Part shown: positions 1 through 7,570 of the stretch, piece after piece
Position numbering within the stretch: position 1 is the first letter of the stretch
Layout: every line of letters starts with the position of its first letter
NCBI RefSeq assembly: GCF_900109545.1
Contig: NZ_FOAP01000001.1
Location: 930,001 to 994,000 of the forward strand
Source of the DNA: Stigmatella aurantiaca
GTDB lineage: Bacteria > Myxococcota > Myxococcia > Myxococcales > Myxococcaceae
Reading direction: 5' to 3'
DNA length: 64,000 bases
Translations under genes and position numbers: made by a program
Notes under the pieces: model-generated
Told to the model about the DNA's origin: nothing
What the model saw: the letters and a program-made list of their open reading frames with translations, nothing else
Databases searched by the model: none

Positions 1-1
1 G

Positions 2-1099
2 GCCCGGGTGAACCTGGTGTCCGTGCAGGTGCGCCCCTTCCTGGAGCTGCAGCGCTACCTGGGGGATCCGTCCTTCCTGGTAGTGCTCGCCCCGGGCGCC
101 CTCAAGGAACGGGTGGTGCTGGAGGTGGAGCTGCCCCTGGCCCACAACCTGGTGGACATGCTGCTGGGCGGGGTGGGGGAGACGGTGGGCCTCAGGCCCC
201 TGACGGACATCGAGGAGGGCGTGATGAGCTTCGTCGTCCTCGAGGCCCTCAAGGCGCTGGCGCCCGCGCTGGATCCGGCCCTGCCCAAGCTGCGGCTGGA
301 GACGGTGGCCCGCGGGGTGGAGGACGTGGCGTCGCGGCTGGGAGACGATGACCGGATGGTGGTCGTCCACCTGAACGCCTCGCTCGGCCCCCACACGGGG
401 CTGGTGCGCCTGGTGATTCCCGCCGCCGTGGTGGGCGCGGCCGAGCTGGGGCAGGCCGCCGCGGAGCGGCGCTCCCGGCTGAACGCGGACCTCCAGCAGA
501 ACCAGTGGATGCTCTCCACGGTGCGCTCCTGGATGCGCGCGGAGATCGGCCAGGCGGAGATCGCCAGCGAGGACCTGGCCTACATCCGCGTCAAGGACGT
601 GGTGCTGCTGGATGCGCTCACGGCCCGGCCGGACCGGGGCGAGGAGGGCACCGCGGTGCTGCGCCTGGGCGCGGGCAGCTCCCGGGTGGAAGCGGAAGTG
701 TTTCTGGAGGACGGCCAGTACAAGGCGCGCGTCACCTCCATCGTCATTGGCGAGCCGGCTTTCCAGCGCGCCGTCCCTCCGCCCGAGGGGGAAGACGGGT
801 TTACCCAGCCCGAGACCGGCGGGTCTCCGGAGTCGGAAGGACAGTCCGTGGACACGATGAACAAGCCAGAGGGCAGCGACCTGCTGGCCGACATCCCCTT
901 GCAGATCGCCGTGGAGCTGGCCCGGGTCGCCGTCTCCGCGGACGAGGTGGTGGCCCTGCGGGTGGGCCACGTCATCGAGCTGCACCGCTCCGCCGGGGAG
1001 CCCGTGGAGCTGTCGGTCAATGGCAAGGTGGTGGCCCGGGGCGAGCTGGTGGAGGTGGAGGGCCAGCTCGGCGTCCGGGTGCTCTCCCTGGCCGGGTAG
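2..1099 (+). CDS. sctQ: SctQ, C-ring/sorting-platform protein of a T3SS (5' end outside window)
   Basis: Cytoplasmic switch/sorting-platform subunit that links the T3SS ATPase-stator complex to the export gate. The frame is open to the left edge. The first recognisable block, LLGGVGETVGLRPLTDIE (about residues 52-69 counted from the GTG at 8), is a FliM-middle-domain pattern that normally lies well inside the protein, so the N-terminus is probably missing. Two SpoA/FliN folds follow at about residues 190-245 and 290-363; the second carries VNGKVVARGELVEVEG and ends the protein. The genes behind it (FliO-like, sctR, S, T, U) fix its role. A plausible internal start lies at 848. A flagellar FliM/FliN fusion is the alternative, but nothing else flagellum-specific except FliO is visible. 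Confidence 0.85.
   Translation, partial: ARVNLVSVQVRPFLELQRYLGDPSFLVVLAPGALKERVVLEVELPLAHNLVDMLLGGVGETVGLRPLTDIEEGVMSFVVLEALKALAPALDPALPKLRLETVARGVEDVASRLGDDDRMVVVHLNASLGPHTGLVRLVIPAAVVGAAELGQAAAERRSRLNADLQQNQWMLSTVRSWMRAEIGQAEIASEDLAYIRVKDVVLLDALTARPDRGEEGTAVLRLGAGSSRVEAEVFLEDGQYKARVTSIVIGEPAFQRAVPPPEGEDGFTQPETGGSPESEGQSVDTMNKPEGSDLLADIPLQIAVELARVAVSADEVVALRVGHVIELHRSAGEPVELSVNGKVVARGELVEVEGQLGVRVLSLAG
835..850 (+). promoter_or_regulatory. Internal ribosome binding site and GTG start for a short SctQ-C form
   Basis: GGAAGGA at 835-841 stands 6 nt before an in-frame GTG at 848 (codon 281 counted from 8). An ATG follows at 857. Translation from here would give an 84-residue product consisting of the second SpoA domain. 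In Yersinia YscQ and Salmonella SpaO a C-terminal isoform made by internal initiation is a known sorting-platform subunit. The spacing and position fit that pattern; production of the short form here is inference. Confidence 0.5.
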
Positions 1100-1149
1100 C
1101 CTTGGCGGGAGGGCGGGCAAGGAGGCACCGCCCGAATCCAAGGGCGGCC

Positions 1150-1824
1150 ATGGCGGTCCCGCCTCCGAATGGACTAGCCTTCGGTCCATTCATGGCGGTT
1201 TTCCCTGGTTCGAACGTGCGCCCCCTCGTGGCCTGTGGCTGGTTGTTGATCGCGCCGTCGCTCGCCGCGGCGCAGGCGGTCTCCTCGCCACCCCCGTCGG
1301 CCCCCGCGCCCACGGCCCTCCCTCCGGAGGCCGCGGCCCCGGTGGCCCAGCCCTCTCCGGCCGCGCCCGCGGCGCCGGCGGCCTCCGCGCCCACGGCGGG
1401 AAGCGAGCTGCCGGATCCGTTCGCCGCCGAGGCCGCCCCCGAGGAGCCCGAGAGCATGGGCTGGACGCTGGTGCGCACGCTGCTGCTGCTGGCCGCGGTG
1501 GTGGCCTCCATCTACCTGACGCTCAACGTGGGGCTGCGGCGGTTGATGGGGCTGCAGGGCGTGCCGGTGGGGCGCCCTTCCGTCATCGCGGTCCTGGAGC
1601 GCCTGCCGCTGGACCAGCGCCGGACGCTCTTCGTGTTGAAGGCGGCGGACGAATACCTCCTGGTGGGGGGCGGGGAGGGGGGCCTTCAGCTCCTGTCCAA
1701 GCTCGATACCGAGGCGGTCGAGCGCATCCGCGCCGAGCGTCCGCCGGCGCCCGCCATCCCCTTGAGCCCCTTCCTTCAGAAGCTCCTCTCCCGCCGCACC
1801 GGCTCCACGCCGCCGCGTTCCTGA
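1150..1824 (+). CDS. fliO: FliO-like export-gate assembly protein
   Basis: About 224 residues from the ATG at 1150. A hydrophobic signal-like segment (about residues 23-37) is followed by an Ala/Pro-rich linker, one membrane segment (TLLLLAAVVASIYLTLNVGL, about residues 115-134) and a cytoplasmic domain with the FliO pattern VLERLPLDQRRTLFVLKAAD and LLVGGGEGGLQLLSKL. FliO is the flagellar chaperone for FliP (SctR) ring assembly, and this gene sits directly before sctR (stop 1824, next start 1835), the place fliO holds in flagellar operons. Injectisomes normally lack FliO, so its presence is notable. The start is uncertain: ATG 1150 has a weak AGGG; ATG 1192 and GTG 1216 would begin closer to the signal segment. 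Confidence 0.7.
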   Translation: MAVPPPNGLAFGPFMAVFPGSNVRPLVACGWLLIAPSLAAAQAVSSPPPSAPAPTALPPEAAAPVAQPSPAAPAAPAASAPTAGSELPDPFAAEAAPEEPESMGWTLVRTLLLLAAVVASIYLTLNVGLRRLMGLQGVPVGRPSVIAVLERLPLDQRRTLFVLKAADEYLLVGGGEGGLQLLSKLDTEAVERIRAERPPAPAIPLSPFLQKLLSRRTGSTPPRS

Positions 1825-1834
1825 AGACTGCCCC

Positions 1835-2665
1835 GTGAGACCTTTGTCCGTCCGACCGCTCCTGTCGTCTCGAATCATCCCCTGGCTCTTCGCCACCACG
1901 GTCGCGCTTCAGCCGGCGGTGGCGCTGGCGCAGCGCCGCCGAGGGGGCGGGGACGACATCCCCGACAGCGTCGTCCAGGCCGCCACGAGCAACGAGTCGT
2001 TCGCCTCGCGGCCGCTCATCCTCATCCTGGCGCTGGCGGCCCTGTCGCTCGTGCCGTTCATGCTGATGATGGTGACGAGCTTCGTGAAAATCTCCGTGGT
2101 GCTCTCCATCGTCCGCTCGGCGCTGGGCACCCAGCAGATTCCGCCCACGCAGGTCATCACCGGCCTGGCCGTCATCCTCACCGTCTACATCATGGCCCCG
2201 GTGGGGCAGGAGATGTACAAGGCGGCCAAGGTGGACATCTGGGCCAAGGGGCCGAGCCTCCTGTCCTCGGAGACGGTGGGCACGCTGCTGGAGGCCGCGG
2301 ACCGCTCGAAGGAGCCGCTGCGCGAGTTCCTGGTGAAGAAGGTGAAGAACAAGGACCGGGCCCTGTTCTTCCACCTCGCCAAGAAGATGCGCAAGGCGGA
2401 GGACCGCAAGGACATCGGGGACCGGGACTTCATGATCATCATCCCGGCCTTCGTGGTGTCCGAATTGAAGGAGGCCTTCCAGATCGGCTTCCTGCTCTTC
2501 GTGCCCTTCATCGTCATCGACATGGTGGTGGCCAACATCCTCCTGGCGCTGGGCATGCACATGCTGTCGCCGACCACCATCTCCATGCCGTTCAAGCTGC
2601 TCTTGTTCGTGCTGGTGGACGGCTGGTACCTCATCGCCAAGGGCCTGGTCGTCGGCTACCTGTAG
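1835..2665 (+). CDS. sctR: SctR (FliP/YscR family) export-gate membrane protein
   Basis: Core subunit of the SctRST export gate in the inner membrane. From the GTG at 1835 it has 276 residues. Residues 1-32 look like a cleavable signal peptide (hydrophobic stretch ending AVALA before a QRRR cluster). That is usual for flagellar FliP and unusual for injectisome SctR, which is also shorter (about 215 residues). The family core is intact: PLILILALAALSLVPFMLMM, then SFVKISVVLSIVRSALGTQQ at about residues 88-107, a central loop, and two C-terminal membrane segments containing FLLFVPFIVIDMVVANILLA. It is spaced 10 nt from the FliO-like gene and 12 nt from sctS, so it is co-transcribed. Confidence 0.95.
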   Translation: MRPLSVRPLLSSRIIPWLFATTVALQPAVALAQRRRGGGDDIPDSVVQAATSNESFASRPLILILALAALSLVPFMLMMVTSFVKISVVLSIVRSALGTQQIPPTQVITGLAVILTVYIMAPVGQEMYKAAKVDIWAKGPSLLSSETVGTLLEAADRSKEPLREFLVKKVKNKDRALFFHLAKKMRKAEDRKDIGDRDFMIIIPAFVVSELKEAFQIGFLLFVPFIVIDMVVANILLALGMHMLSPTTISMPFKLLLFVLVDGWYLIAKGLVVGYL

Positions 2666-2677
2666 GAGAGGCCTTCC

Positions 2678-2944
2678 ATGCACCAACTGTCCGTTATCAC
2701 CCAGCAGGCCCTGTTCCTGGTGCTCATCGTCTCGGCGCCGCCGGTGCTCATCAGCCTCATCGTGGGCTTCATCATCGCCCTGTTCCAGGCCACCACGCAG
2801 ATTCAAGAGCAGACGCTGACGTTCGCCCCCAAGGTCGTCATCGTCTTCATCGTGCTGGCCATGGCGGGGCCGTGGATCGGCCACCAGCTCCTGCGCTTCA
2901 CCTTCCACGTCTTCGACCGGTTCCCGGCCCTCATCAACGGGTGA
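2678..2944 (+). CDS. sctS: SctS (FliQ/YscS family) export-gate protein
   Basis: An 88-residue two-helix membrane protein of the export gate. It shows the family signature FQATTQIQEQTLTFAPK between two hydrophobic segments (about residues 15-38 and 52-72). Length matches FliQ/SctS (about 86-90). GGAGAGG stands just before the ATG at 2678. It lies between sctR and sctT with gaps of 12 and 7 nt, which places it firmly in the export-gate operon. Confidence 0.95.
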   Translation: MHQLSVITQQALFLVLIVSAPPVLISLIVGFIIALFQATTQIQEQTLTFAPKVVIVFIVLAMAGPWIGHQLLRFTFHVFDRFPALING

Positions 2945-2951
2945 GCCGCGG

Positions 2952-3773
2952 ATGAACAACGTCCAGGAAGCCTTCACGCGGCTCATTGAACAGTCGAACC
3001 TATCGCTGATGATCTTCACGATAGGGCTGCTGATGTGCCGCATCATGCCCGTGCTCATCTTCTCGCCGTTCCTCGGCGGCGAGGTGGTGCCGCCCGAGGT
3101 GCGCATGGGCGTGGGCGTCACCCTGTCGCTGGTGCTCTTCCCCTCGGTGGCGGACCGGATGGGGGCGCTGCCCACCAGCGCGCTGCCCTACATCGCGCTC
3201 TTGCTCAAGGAGGTGTTCATCGGCGTCTCGCTGGCGTTCATCGTCAACATCATCTTCGACGCGGCGCGCGTGGCGGGTACCCTGGTGGACACCATGGCGG
3301 GCAGTAACAACGCCCAGCTCTACGTGCCTCAATTGGGCCAGCAAGTCTCGCTCTTCTCCAGCCTCAAGGTGCAGCTGTCCGTGGTGCTGTTCCTCACGCT
3401 GGATGGGCACCACATCGTCATCTCGGCGCTGGCGGACAGCTTCGCCATCGTGCCGCTCGACAGCTTCCCGAAGTTCAGCCGGGGCACGTGGGCCTTCTTC
3501 GACGTGGTGAGCCGCGCGTTCGCCAACCTGCTGGCCATCAGCCTGTCGCTGGCGGCCCCGCAGATGCTCTCCGCGTTCCTCACGGACCTGGCCATGGGCG
3601 CCGTCAACCGCGTGGCGCCCAACCTCCAGGTCTTCTTCATCGCCATGGCCATCAAGCCCATGGTGTCGGTGCTCATCGCGGCGCTCGCGCTGCACCTGCT
3701 CATCGGACGGTTCCAGGCGGAGTTCGTCCACATGCTGGAACTGCTCCAACGCGCCGTGCATCTGCTGGCCTGA
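2952..3773 (+). CDS. sctT: SctT (FliR/YscT family) export-gate protein
   Basis: 273 residues, strongly hydrophobic, with about six membrane segments; length and layout fit FliR/SctT. Recognisable blocks are CRIMPVLIFSPFLGGEVVPP near residues 28-47, LKEVFIGVSLAFIVNIIFDA and AGTLVDTMAGSNNAQLYVPQ. SctT joins the SctR5-SctS4 assembly to close the pore base in the inner membrane. It is 7 nt after sctS and 12 nt before sctU, without its own promoter in view. Confidence 0.94.
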   Translation: MNNVQEAFTRLIEQSNLSLMIFTIGLLMCRIMPVLIFSPFLGGEVVPPEVRMGVGVTLSLVLFPSVADRMGALPTSALPYIALLLKEVFIGVSLAFIVNIIFDAARVAGTLVDTMAGSNNAQLYVPQLGQQVSLFSSLKVQLSVVLFLTLDGHHIVISALADSFAIVPLDSFPKFSRGTWAFFDVVSRAFANLLAISLSLAAPQMLSAFLTDLAMGAVNRVAPNLQVFFIAMAIKPMVSVLIAALALHLLIGRFQAEFVHMLELLQRAVHLLA

Positions 3774-3785
3774 TTCCGAGCCGTC

Positions 3786-4859
3786 ATGTCCGACGAGAAA
3801 ACAGAGGAACCGAGTCAAAAGAAGCTCGATGACGCCCGGAAGAAGGGCCAGGTCTGGAAGAGCAAGGACCTGACGGGCGTCTTCGTCTTCCTCGTGGGCC
3901 TGGGCGCCGTGAAGGGCATGTGGGAGACGATTGTCGAGGAGCTGAAGACGCTCTTCCTCTTCACCTTCCAGTACATCTCCCAGCCGGACGAGCTGTCGCG
4001 CGCCACCTCCAACGCCATGACGATGGCGGTGCATACGACGCTGTTTCTCACGCTGCCGGTGGTGGCCGGTGGGGCCATCATCGCGGGGCTGGTGGAGTTC
4101 CTCCAGGTGGGGGCGCTCTTCACCATGGACCCGCTGATTCCCAAGCTCGAGAAGCTCAATCCCATCCAGGGCATCAAGAACATGTTCTCCAAGAAGACCT
4201 TGGTGGAGATGATCAAGAACCTGGTGAAGATCGGCGTTGCGGGCTACGTGGTCTTCGGCGTCGTGCGGGACATGCTCGACATGCTGCTCCAGACGGTGCG
4301 CATGGACACCGACGGGCTGATCGCGGTGATGGGCGAGATGGTCTACCGGGTCTGCACGCGCGTGGCGCTCGTCTTCCTGCTCTTCTCCATTTTCGACATC
4401 TGGTGGCAGCGCAAGGCCTTCATGAAGGAAATGATGATGTCGAAGGACGACGTCAAGAAGGAGTACAAGGAGAGCGAAGGCGACCCGCACCACAAGGCGC
4501 ACCGCAAGCAGATGCACCAGGAAATCATGGAGGGGGCGCAGATGGAGGCCGTCAAGGACGCCGACGTCATCGTCACCAACCCCGACCACGTGGCGGTGGC
4601 CCTCCAGTACGACCGGGACAAGGACGCGGCCCCCCGGGTGCTCGCCAAGGGCATCGACTTCAAGGCCGAGCGCATCAAGGCGATTGCCCGCGAGTCGGAC
4701 GTGCCCATGCTGCGCAACGTGCCGCTGGCGCACGCGCTCCTGCGCGTGGACGTGGGCCAGGACATCCCCGAGGAGCTGTACGACGCGGTGGCCGAGGTCC
4801 TCAACTTCGTCTACGGGCTGAAGACCGGGACGGGGGCAGGGGCGGGGGCCCCCTCGTGA
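3786..4859 (+). CDS. sctU: SctU (FlhB/YscU family) autocleaving substrate-switch protein
   Basis: 357 residues: four membrane segments (about 30-50, 80-105, 140-162, 183-205) and a cytoplasmic C-terminal domain with the [20 protein letters not shown] linker. The self-cleavage loop reads [11 protein letters not shown], with N265-P266-D267-H268, so the usual NPTH is NPDH here. Cleavage occurs between N and P in the family and switches substrate class from rod/needle to later substrates. The Asn-Pro and His are kept; the Thr to Asp change is the oddity. It is last in the sctRSTU run and is followed within 50 nt by a free copy of its own C-terminal domain. Confidence 0.95.
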   Translation: MSDEKTEEPSQKKLDDARKKGQVWKSKDLTGVFVFLVGLGAVKGMWETIVEELKTLFLFTFQYISQPDELSRATSNAMTMAVHTTLFLTLPVVAGGAIIAGLVEFLQVGALFTMDPLIPKLEKLNPIQGIKNMFSKKTLVEMIKNLVKIGVAGYVVFGVVRDMLDMLLQTVRMDTDGLIAVMGEMVYRVCTRVALVFLLFSIFDIWWQRKAFMKEMMMSKDDVKKEYKESEGDPHHKAHRKQMHQEIMEGAQMEAVKDADVIVTNPDHVAVALQYDRDKDAAPRVLAKGIDFKAERIKAIARESDVPMLRNVPLAHALLRVDVGQDIPEELYDAVAEVLNFVYGLKTGTGAGAGAPS

Positions 4860-4905
4860 GCCCCCGGAAATCCGGTATCATCCCGAACCCTCCCCGGAGC
4901 CAGGC

Positions 4906-5196
4906 ATGCCCTTCATGAATGACGAGCCCGAGATCGCGATCGCGCTGAAGTACGATCAGAACAAGGACTCCGCGCCGCGCGTGGTGGCCAAGGGCATGCG
5001 GCTCAAGGCGGAGAAGATCCGGGAGATCGCCAAGCAGTACAACATCCCCTTGATGAAGAACCTGCCGCTGGCCAACGCCCTGTACCGCGTGGACGTGGGC
5101 CAGGAAGTGCCGGAGGAGCTCTATGACGCGGTGGCCGAGGTCCTCAACTTCGTCTACGCACTGCAGCAGGAACAGCAGGCGGGCGGGAAGCGTTGA
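4906..5196 (+). CDS. Free-standing FlhB/SctU C-terminal-domain paralogue
   Basis: 96 residues that align end to end with the SctU C-terminal domain directly upstream. SctU has [20 protein letters not shown] and this protein has [20 protein letters not shown]; both continue to RVDVGQ and [16 protein letters not shown]. It begins where the SctU fragment after NPDH cleavage would begin and has no membrane segment and no NPxH loop. Similar FlhB-C-only proteins (FlhX/YlqH type) can partly replace the FlhB C-domain in flagellar systems. GGAG before the ATG at 4906 supports the start. Duplication in place is the simplest origin; a role in substrate switching is inference. Confidence 0.85.
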   Translation: MPFMNDEPEIAIALKYDQNKDSAPRVVAKGMRLKAEKIREIAKQYNIPLMKNLPLANALYRVDVGQEVPEELYDAVAEVLNFVYALQQEQQAGGKR

Positions 5197-5246
5197 GCGG
5201 GGACTGGACGGCAAGTCCCTTTCTGGAGTGAGGTGGGGTCCGCACC

Positions 5247-5726
5247 ATGGCTAAAATCAACAATCAACCTCCAAAAGCGCCCCTCTGGCCCTGGGGAGGC
5301 CCTCGCTCGGTCCGCGAGCGGCTCGTTGATACCTCACAGGTCGACCGGCGGAAGGCGAAGAAAGCCGGAAACCCGAAAAACCCCGCCCTGGCCTCGGCGG
5401 CCCTGCTGGACTTCATCGGCCCGGCGCACTCCTCGGAAGAGATGCGGCTGCCGACGCCGCCCAGCCCCCGGGGCAACGACGCGCCCCTGGAGGGGTTCAC
5501 GGACCGGCCGCACCTGGAGACGGTGTCTGGGCGGGGCGAGACGGACCAGCGCCGGATGCTCGAGCGGGGGCTCAGCCGCATCAACGCGCCCCCGGAGCGC
5601 CTGGAGCGGCTCAAGGCGCTGCTCCAGCGCGAGTCGCAGATGCTGACCCTGGTGGGCCAGGTCCACTCCGAGGTGGAGGAGATCTACCGCCGCATGCGCG
5701 AGGAGCAGAAGGACCAGGGGTACTAG
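5247..5726 (+). CDS. Hypothetical protein of the T3SS operon
   Basis: 159 residues, family not recognised. The N-terminal 100 residues are basic and rich in Pro/Gly without clear domains. The last 50 residues (from about RLERLKALLQRESQMLTLVG) are predicted helical and charged, ending EEIYRRMREEQKDQGY. No signal peptide or membrane segment is seen. It lies 50 nt after the FlhB-C paralogue and 4 nt before a TPR chaperone-like gene, so it is probably an operon member; candidates are a gate-keeper, a needle-length or a stator-like accessory factor, none of which I can show. Confidence 0.7.
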   Translation: MAKINNQPPKAPLWPWGGPRSVRERLVDTSQVDRRKAKKAGNPKNPALASAALLDFIGPAHSSEEMRLPTPPSPRGNDAPLEGFTDRPHLETVSGRGETDQRRMLERGLSRINAPPERLERLKALLQRESQMLTLVGQVHSEVEEIYRRMREEQKDQGY

Positions 5727-5730
5727 CCGC

Positions 5731-6207
5731 ATGGCCGCACCGGATTCCAACAGCCCCCAGGAAGAGGCGAAGCTCGTCGCGGCGCTGCAGCGCTGGGCGG
5801 ATGGCAAGGCCACCCTGCGCGACGTGCGGGGCTACACGGACGAAGAACTCTACGCCATCGCCAAGACGGCCTACTTCTTCTTCTACCAGGGGCGCCTGAA
5901 CGAGGCGCGCACGCTCTTCCAGGGGCTGTACGCCATCAACCCGGCGGACTCCTACTTCGCCAAGGCGCTGGGCGTGGTGGAGCTGGCCTCGGGCAACGCC
6001 CAGGGGGCCCTGGCCGCCTACGACGTGGCCATCAAGCTGTCGCCGAACGATGCCCAGGCCTACGTGGGCCGGGCCGAGGTGAAGCTGACCCTGGGCCAGA
6101 AGGCCCAGGCGGTGGAGGACCTGCGCCGCGCCGCGTCGCTCGTGCCCGAGGACGATCCCGTGGGGCGCAAGGCCGCCGCCATGGTTTCCACGCTGTCCAG
6201 GCGGTGA
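5731..6207 (+). CDS. TPR protein resembling class II T3SS chaperones (SycD/LcrH type)
   Basis: 158 residues with about three tetratricopeptide repeats: AYFFFYQGRLNEARTLFQGL near residue 50, then SYFAKALGVVELASGNAQGA and QAYVGRAEVKLTLGQKAQAV. A short helical N-terminal arm precedes the repeats, and total length matches SycD/LcrH/CesD chaperones (about 160), which hold translocators or needle subunits before export. It is one of four such proteins in 6 kb. It overlaps no neighbour and starts 4 nt after the preceding stop. Client unknown; a plain TPR scaffold is the alternative. Confidence 0.75.
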   Translation: MAAPDSNSPQEEAKLVAALQRWADGKATLRDVRGYTDEELYAIAKTAYFFFYQGRLNEARTLFQGLYAINPADSYFAKALGVVELASGNAQGALAAYDVAIKLSPNDAQAYVGRAEVKLTLGQKAQAVEDLRRAASLVPEDDPVGRKAAAMVSTLSRR

Positions 6208-6247
6208 TTCAGGCCGCTTCGGGGGTTACCGCCCAGAGCCCCTTGAT

Positions 6248-6267
6248 CCAAGAATACCTGTTCTTGG
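6248..6267 (+). repeat. 20-bp inverted repeat upstream of the 6327 gene
   Basis: CCAAGAA, 6-nt spacer, TTCTTGG: perfect 7-bp arms, centred about 70 nt before the ATG at 6327 in an unusually AT-rich short gap. It could be an operator for a dimeric regulator or a small hairpin; it has no T-tract, so a terminator is unlikely. Confidence 0.45.
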
Positions 6268-6326
6268 TAACATTCTATCCGACTTGTAGCGAGTAACCCC
6301 CGTCTTCCCCAGAAGAGGATCCATCG

Positions 6327-6923
6327 ATGTCGAACGCAAAGAATCCGGCGGCTCCCGCCTTTCCCCCCGAGCCTCCTGAGCTGGCCGCAGAGCGCGATCG
6401 CCTGTTGCCCGAACTGGAGAAGCAGGCCAAGGCGGCCACGGGGACGGCCCAGGCGGTGCTGCGTAAGCTGCACGAGCTGATGGCGCACACCCGGCCGGGC
6501 GCACCGTTCGACATTCAGATCTACGGGGACGTGAAGTCCGCGTTCGAGCGGTTCATGAAGGACCCCGTGCTGCCGCCCCCGGCGATCATCATGCAGTGCG
6601 TGGAGTTCATGCAGAAGCGCCTGGTGGCCTTCGGCTTCACCGGCCAGATGCAGCTGCCCCCGGGCGCGCCCCCGGTTCCCGCCGGGTTGGTGGAGACCCA
6701 GGTGAGCGCCCCGGCGGCGGCTCCGGCCCCGATGGCGGCCCCGGCCCCGGCCGGAGGCGGCATCAAGGACGGCTTCGAGGGCTCCGCGAAGCGCTCGCTG
6801 CAGATCAACCCGGAGGCCGCGCCGCCGCCGCCCGCGAACGCCCCGGAGAAGTCCGAGCAGCAGAAGCTCGAGTCCTTCAAGACGTGGATGAAGAATCCGA
6901 ACGTCGGCAACGTGAAGGGCTGA
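6327..6923 (+). CDS. Hypothetical protein in T3SS substrate zone
   Basis: 198 residues, not recognised. A Pro-rich start is followed by a helical part (about 15-115, including ELEKQAKAATGTAQAVLRKL and AIIMQCVEFMQKRLVAFGFT), an Ala/Pro-rich linker (about 115-150) and a short helical tail ending KTWMKNPNVGNVKG. No signal peptide or membrane segment. It sits between a TPR chaperone-like gene and the first needle-like gene; a secreted tip, ruler or translocator-accessory role is possible but unproven. The 119-nt gap before it carries an inverted repeat, which suggests separate control from the sctQ-TPR operon. Confidence 0.65.
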   Translation: MSNAKNPAAPAFPPEPPELAAERDRLLPELEKQAKAATGTAQAVLRKLHELMAHTRPGAPFDIQIYGDVKSAFERFMKDPVLPPPAIIMQCVEFMQKRLVAFGFTGQMQLPPGAPPVPAGLVETQVSAPAAAPAPMAAPAPAGGGIKDGFEGSAKRSLQINPEAAPPPPANAPEKSEQQKLESFKTWMKNPNVGNVKG

Positions 6924-6964
6924 GGCCCGTGGCCTGAGGCCGGAAATGATCCTGAAAAAGGGGA

Positions 6965-6993
6965 GGAAACTCCCGCCGGGGTCCGCCGATAAT
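6965..6993 (+). promoter_or_regulatory. Promoter motif before needle-like copy 1
   Basis: GGAAACT (6965-6971), exactly 16 nt, GATAAT (6988-6993), about 58 nt before the ATG at 7052. The same two boxes with the same 16-nt spacing recur at 7440, 9310 and 9744 although the spacers differ, so the boxes are the conserved part. The GGAA-type -35 box recalls ECF/HrpL-class sigma factors, but the GATAAT box does not match the HrpL -10 consensus; the sigma factor is unknown. Confidence 0.6.
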
Positions 6994-7051
6994 CAGGTCA
7001 TAGCAGGTGCTTTTCTTCCAAACTCCCTTTCGAAAGTTCGAGGATACCCCC

Positions 7052-7270
7052 ATGTCGCTGAACGGAATCGTGAACCAGGTGGCCGGCGGAGTTCGTGGCA
7101 ACACCGCGACGGAGAACCAGTGGATTGCGAACGCGCCCCCTGAGATGCAGGGCCAGATGAAGGCGCAGCTGGAGATGCAGAAGATGCAGGAGATGGTGCA
7201 GCTGATCACGCAGATGATGAAGGCGATGCACGAGATGTCGATGAGCATCATCCGCAACATCGGCGGGTAA
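7052..7270 (+). CDS. 72-residue Met-rich protein, putative T3SS needle subunit, copy 1
   Basis: Small protein with 11 methionines in 72 residues. A short N-terminal part (MSLNGIVNQVAGGV), a turn at NAPPEMQ and one long amphipathic helix ending MSMSIIRNIGG give the helix-turn-helix outline of SctF needle proteins (YscF, PrgI, EscF: about 70-85 residues, Pro turn, hydrophobic Ile-rich C-terminus, no signal peptide). There is no clear sequence match to a named needle family, so the call rests on size, shape, context and copy number. Three protein-identical copies exist here (also 9399 and 9832), each with its own promoter motif and hairpin terminator. A T3SS filament or rod protein is the main alternative. 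Confidence 0.6.
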   Translation: MSLNGIVNQVAGGVRGNTATENQWIANAPPEMQGQMKAQLEMQKMQEMVQLITQMMKAMHEMSMSIIRNIGG

Positions 7271-7298
7271 TTCACCCTCCTGAAGTAGAAGCAGTCGA

Positions 7299-7348
7299 AA
7301 CCGGCTTCGCGCGGACCTTCGGGTCTCGGGCGGAGCCGGTTCCGCTTT
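7299..7348 (+). terminator. UUCG-capped terminator hairpin after needle-like copy 1
   Basis: AACCGGCT (7299-7306) pairs with AGCCGGTT (7334-7341). Pairing continues inward to GACC-TTCG-GGTC, a UUCG tetraloop closed by C-G, with one mismatch and small bulges. A short T-run (CCGCTTT) follows. An identical element follows copy 2. Confidence 0.65.
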
Positions 7349-7439
7349 GCGGGCTTGGGGTCTGTCCTGGCGCCTGATGGCCGGGCCGCAGGCTGGCTCT
7401 CTCCCCGGGGTACCAGTCAGCACATTTTCGGAGTGAAGT

Positions 7440-7468
7440 GGAAACTCGAAAATAGGGCGTGCGATAAT
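7440..7468 (+). promoter_or_regulatory. Promoter motif before the DUF1521 effector gene
   Basis: GGAAACT (7440-7446), 16 nt, GATAAT (7463-7468), about 100 nt before the ATG at 7571. The spacer (AT-richer, starting CGAAAATAGG) is unrelated to those of the needle-like genes, so this is an independent occurrence of the motif and not a product of gene duplication. Confidence 0.6.
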
Positions 7469-7570
7469 CCTTTCAAGCCTCTCCGGTGGAGCGGGGCCCC
7501 GCGGAGACGCGGGGGGCATGATGCCCTGCGGACTCCCGCTCCTACCTGACCAAACCCGAAGGAGAAAACC

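Noticed and set aside
3000-4733. 577-codon minus-strand frame opposite sctT/sctU
   Set aside because: His/Asp/Arg-rich shadow of GC-rich coding sequence; the plus strand holds well-known genes.
2-5196. Flagellar operon
   Set aside because: FliO and FliP traits are flagellum-like, but no flagellin, hook, rod or motor genes are seen, and effector, chaperone and needle-like genes surround the gate genes; gene content left of the window could still change this.
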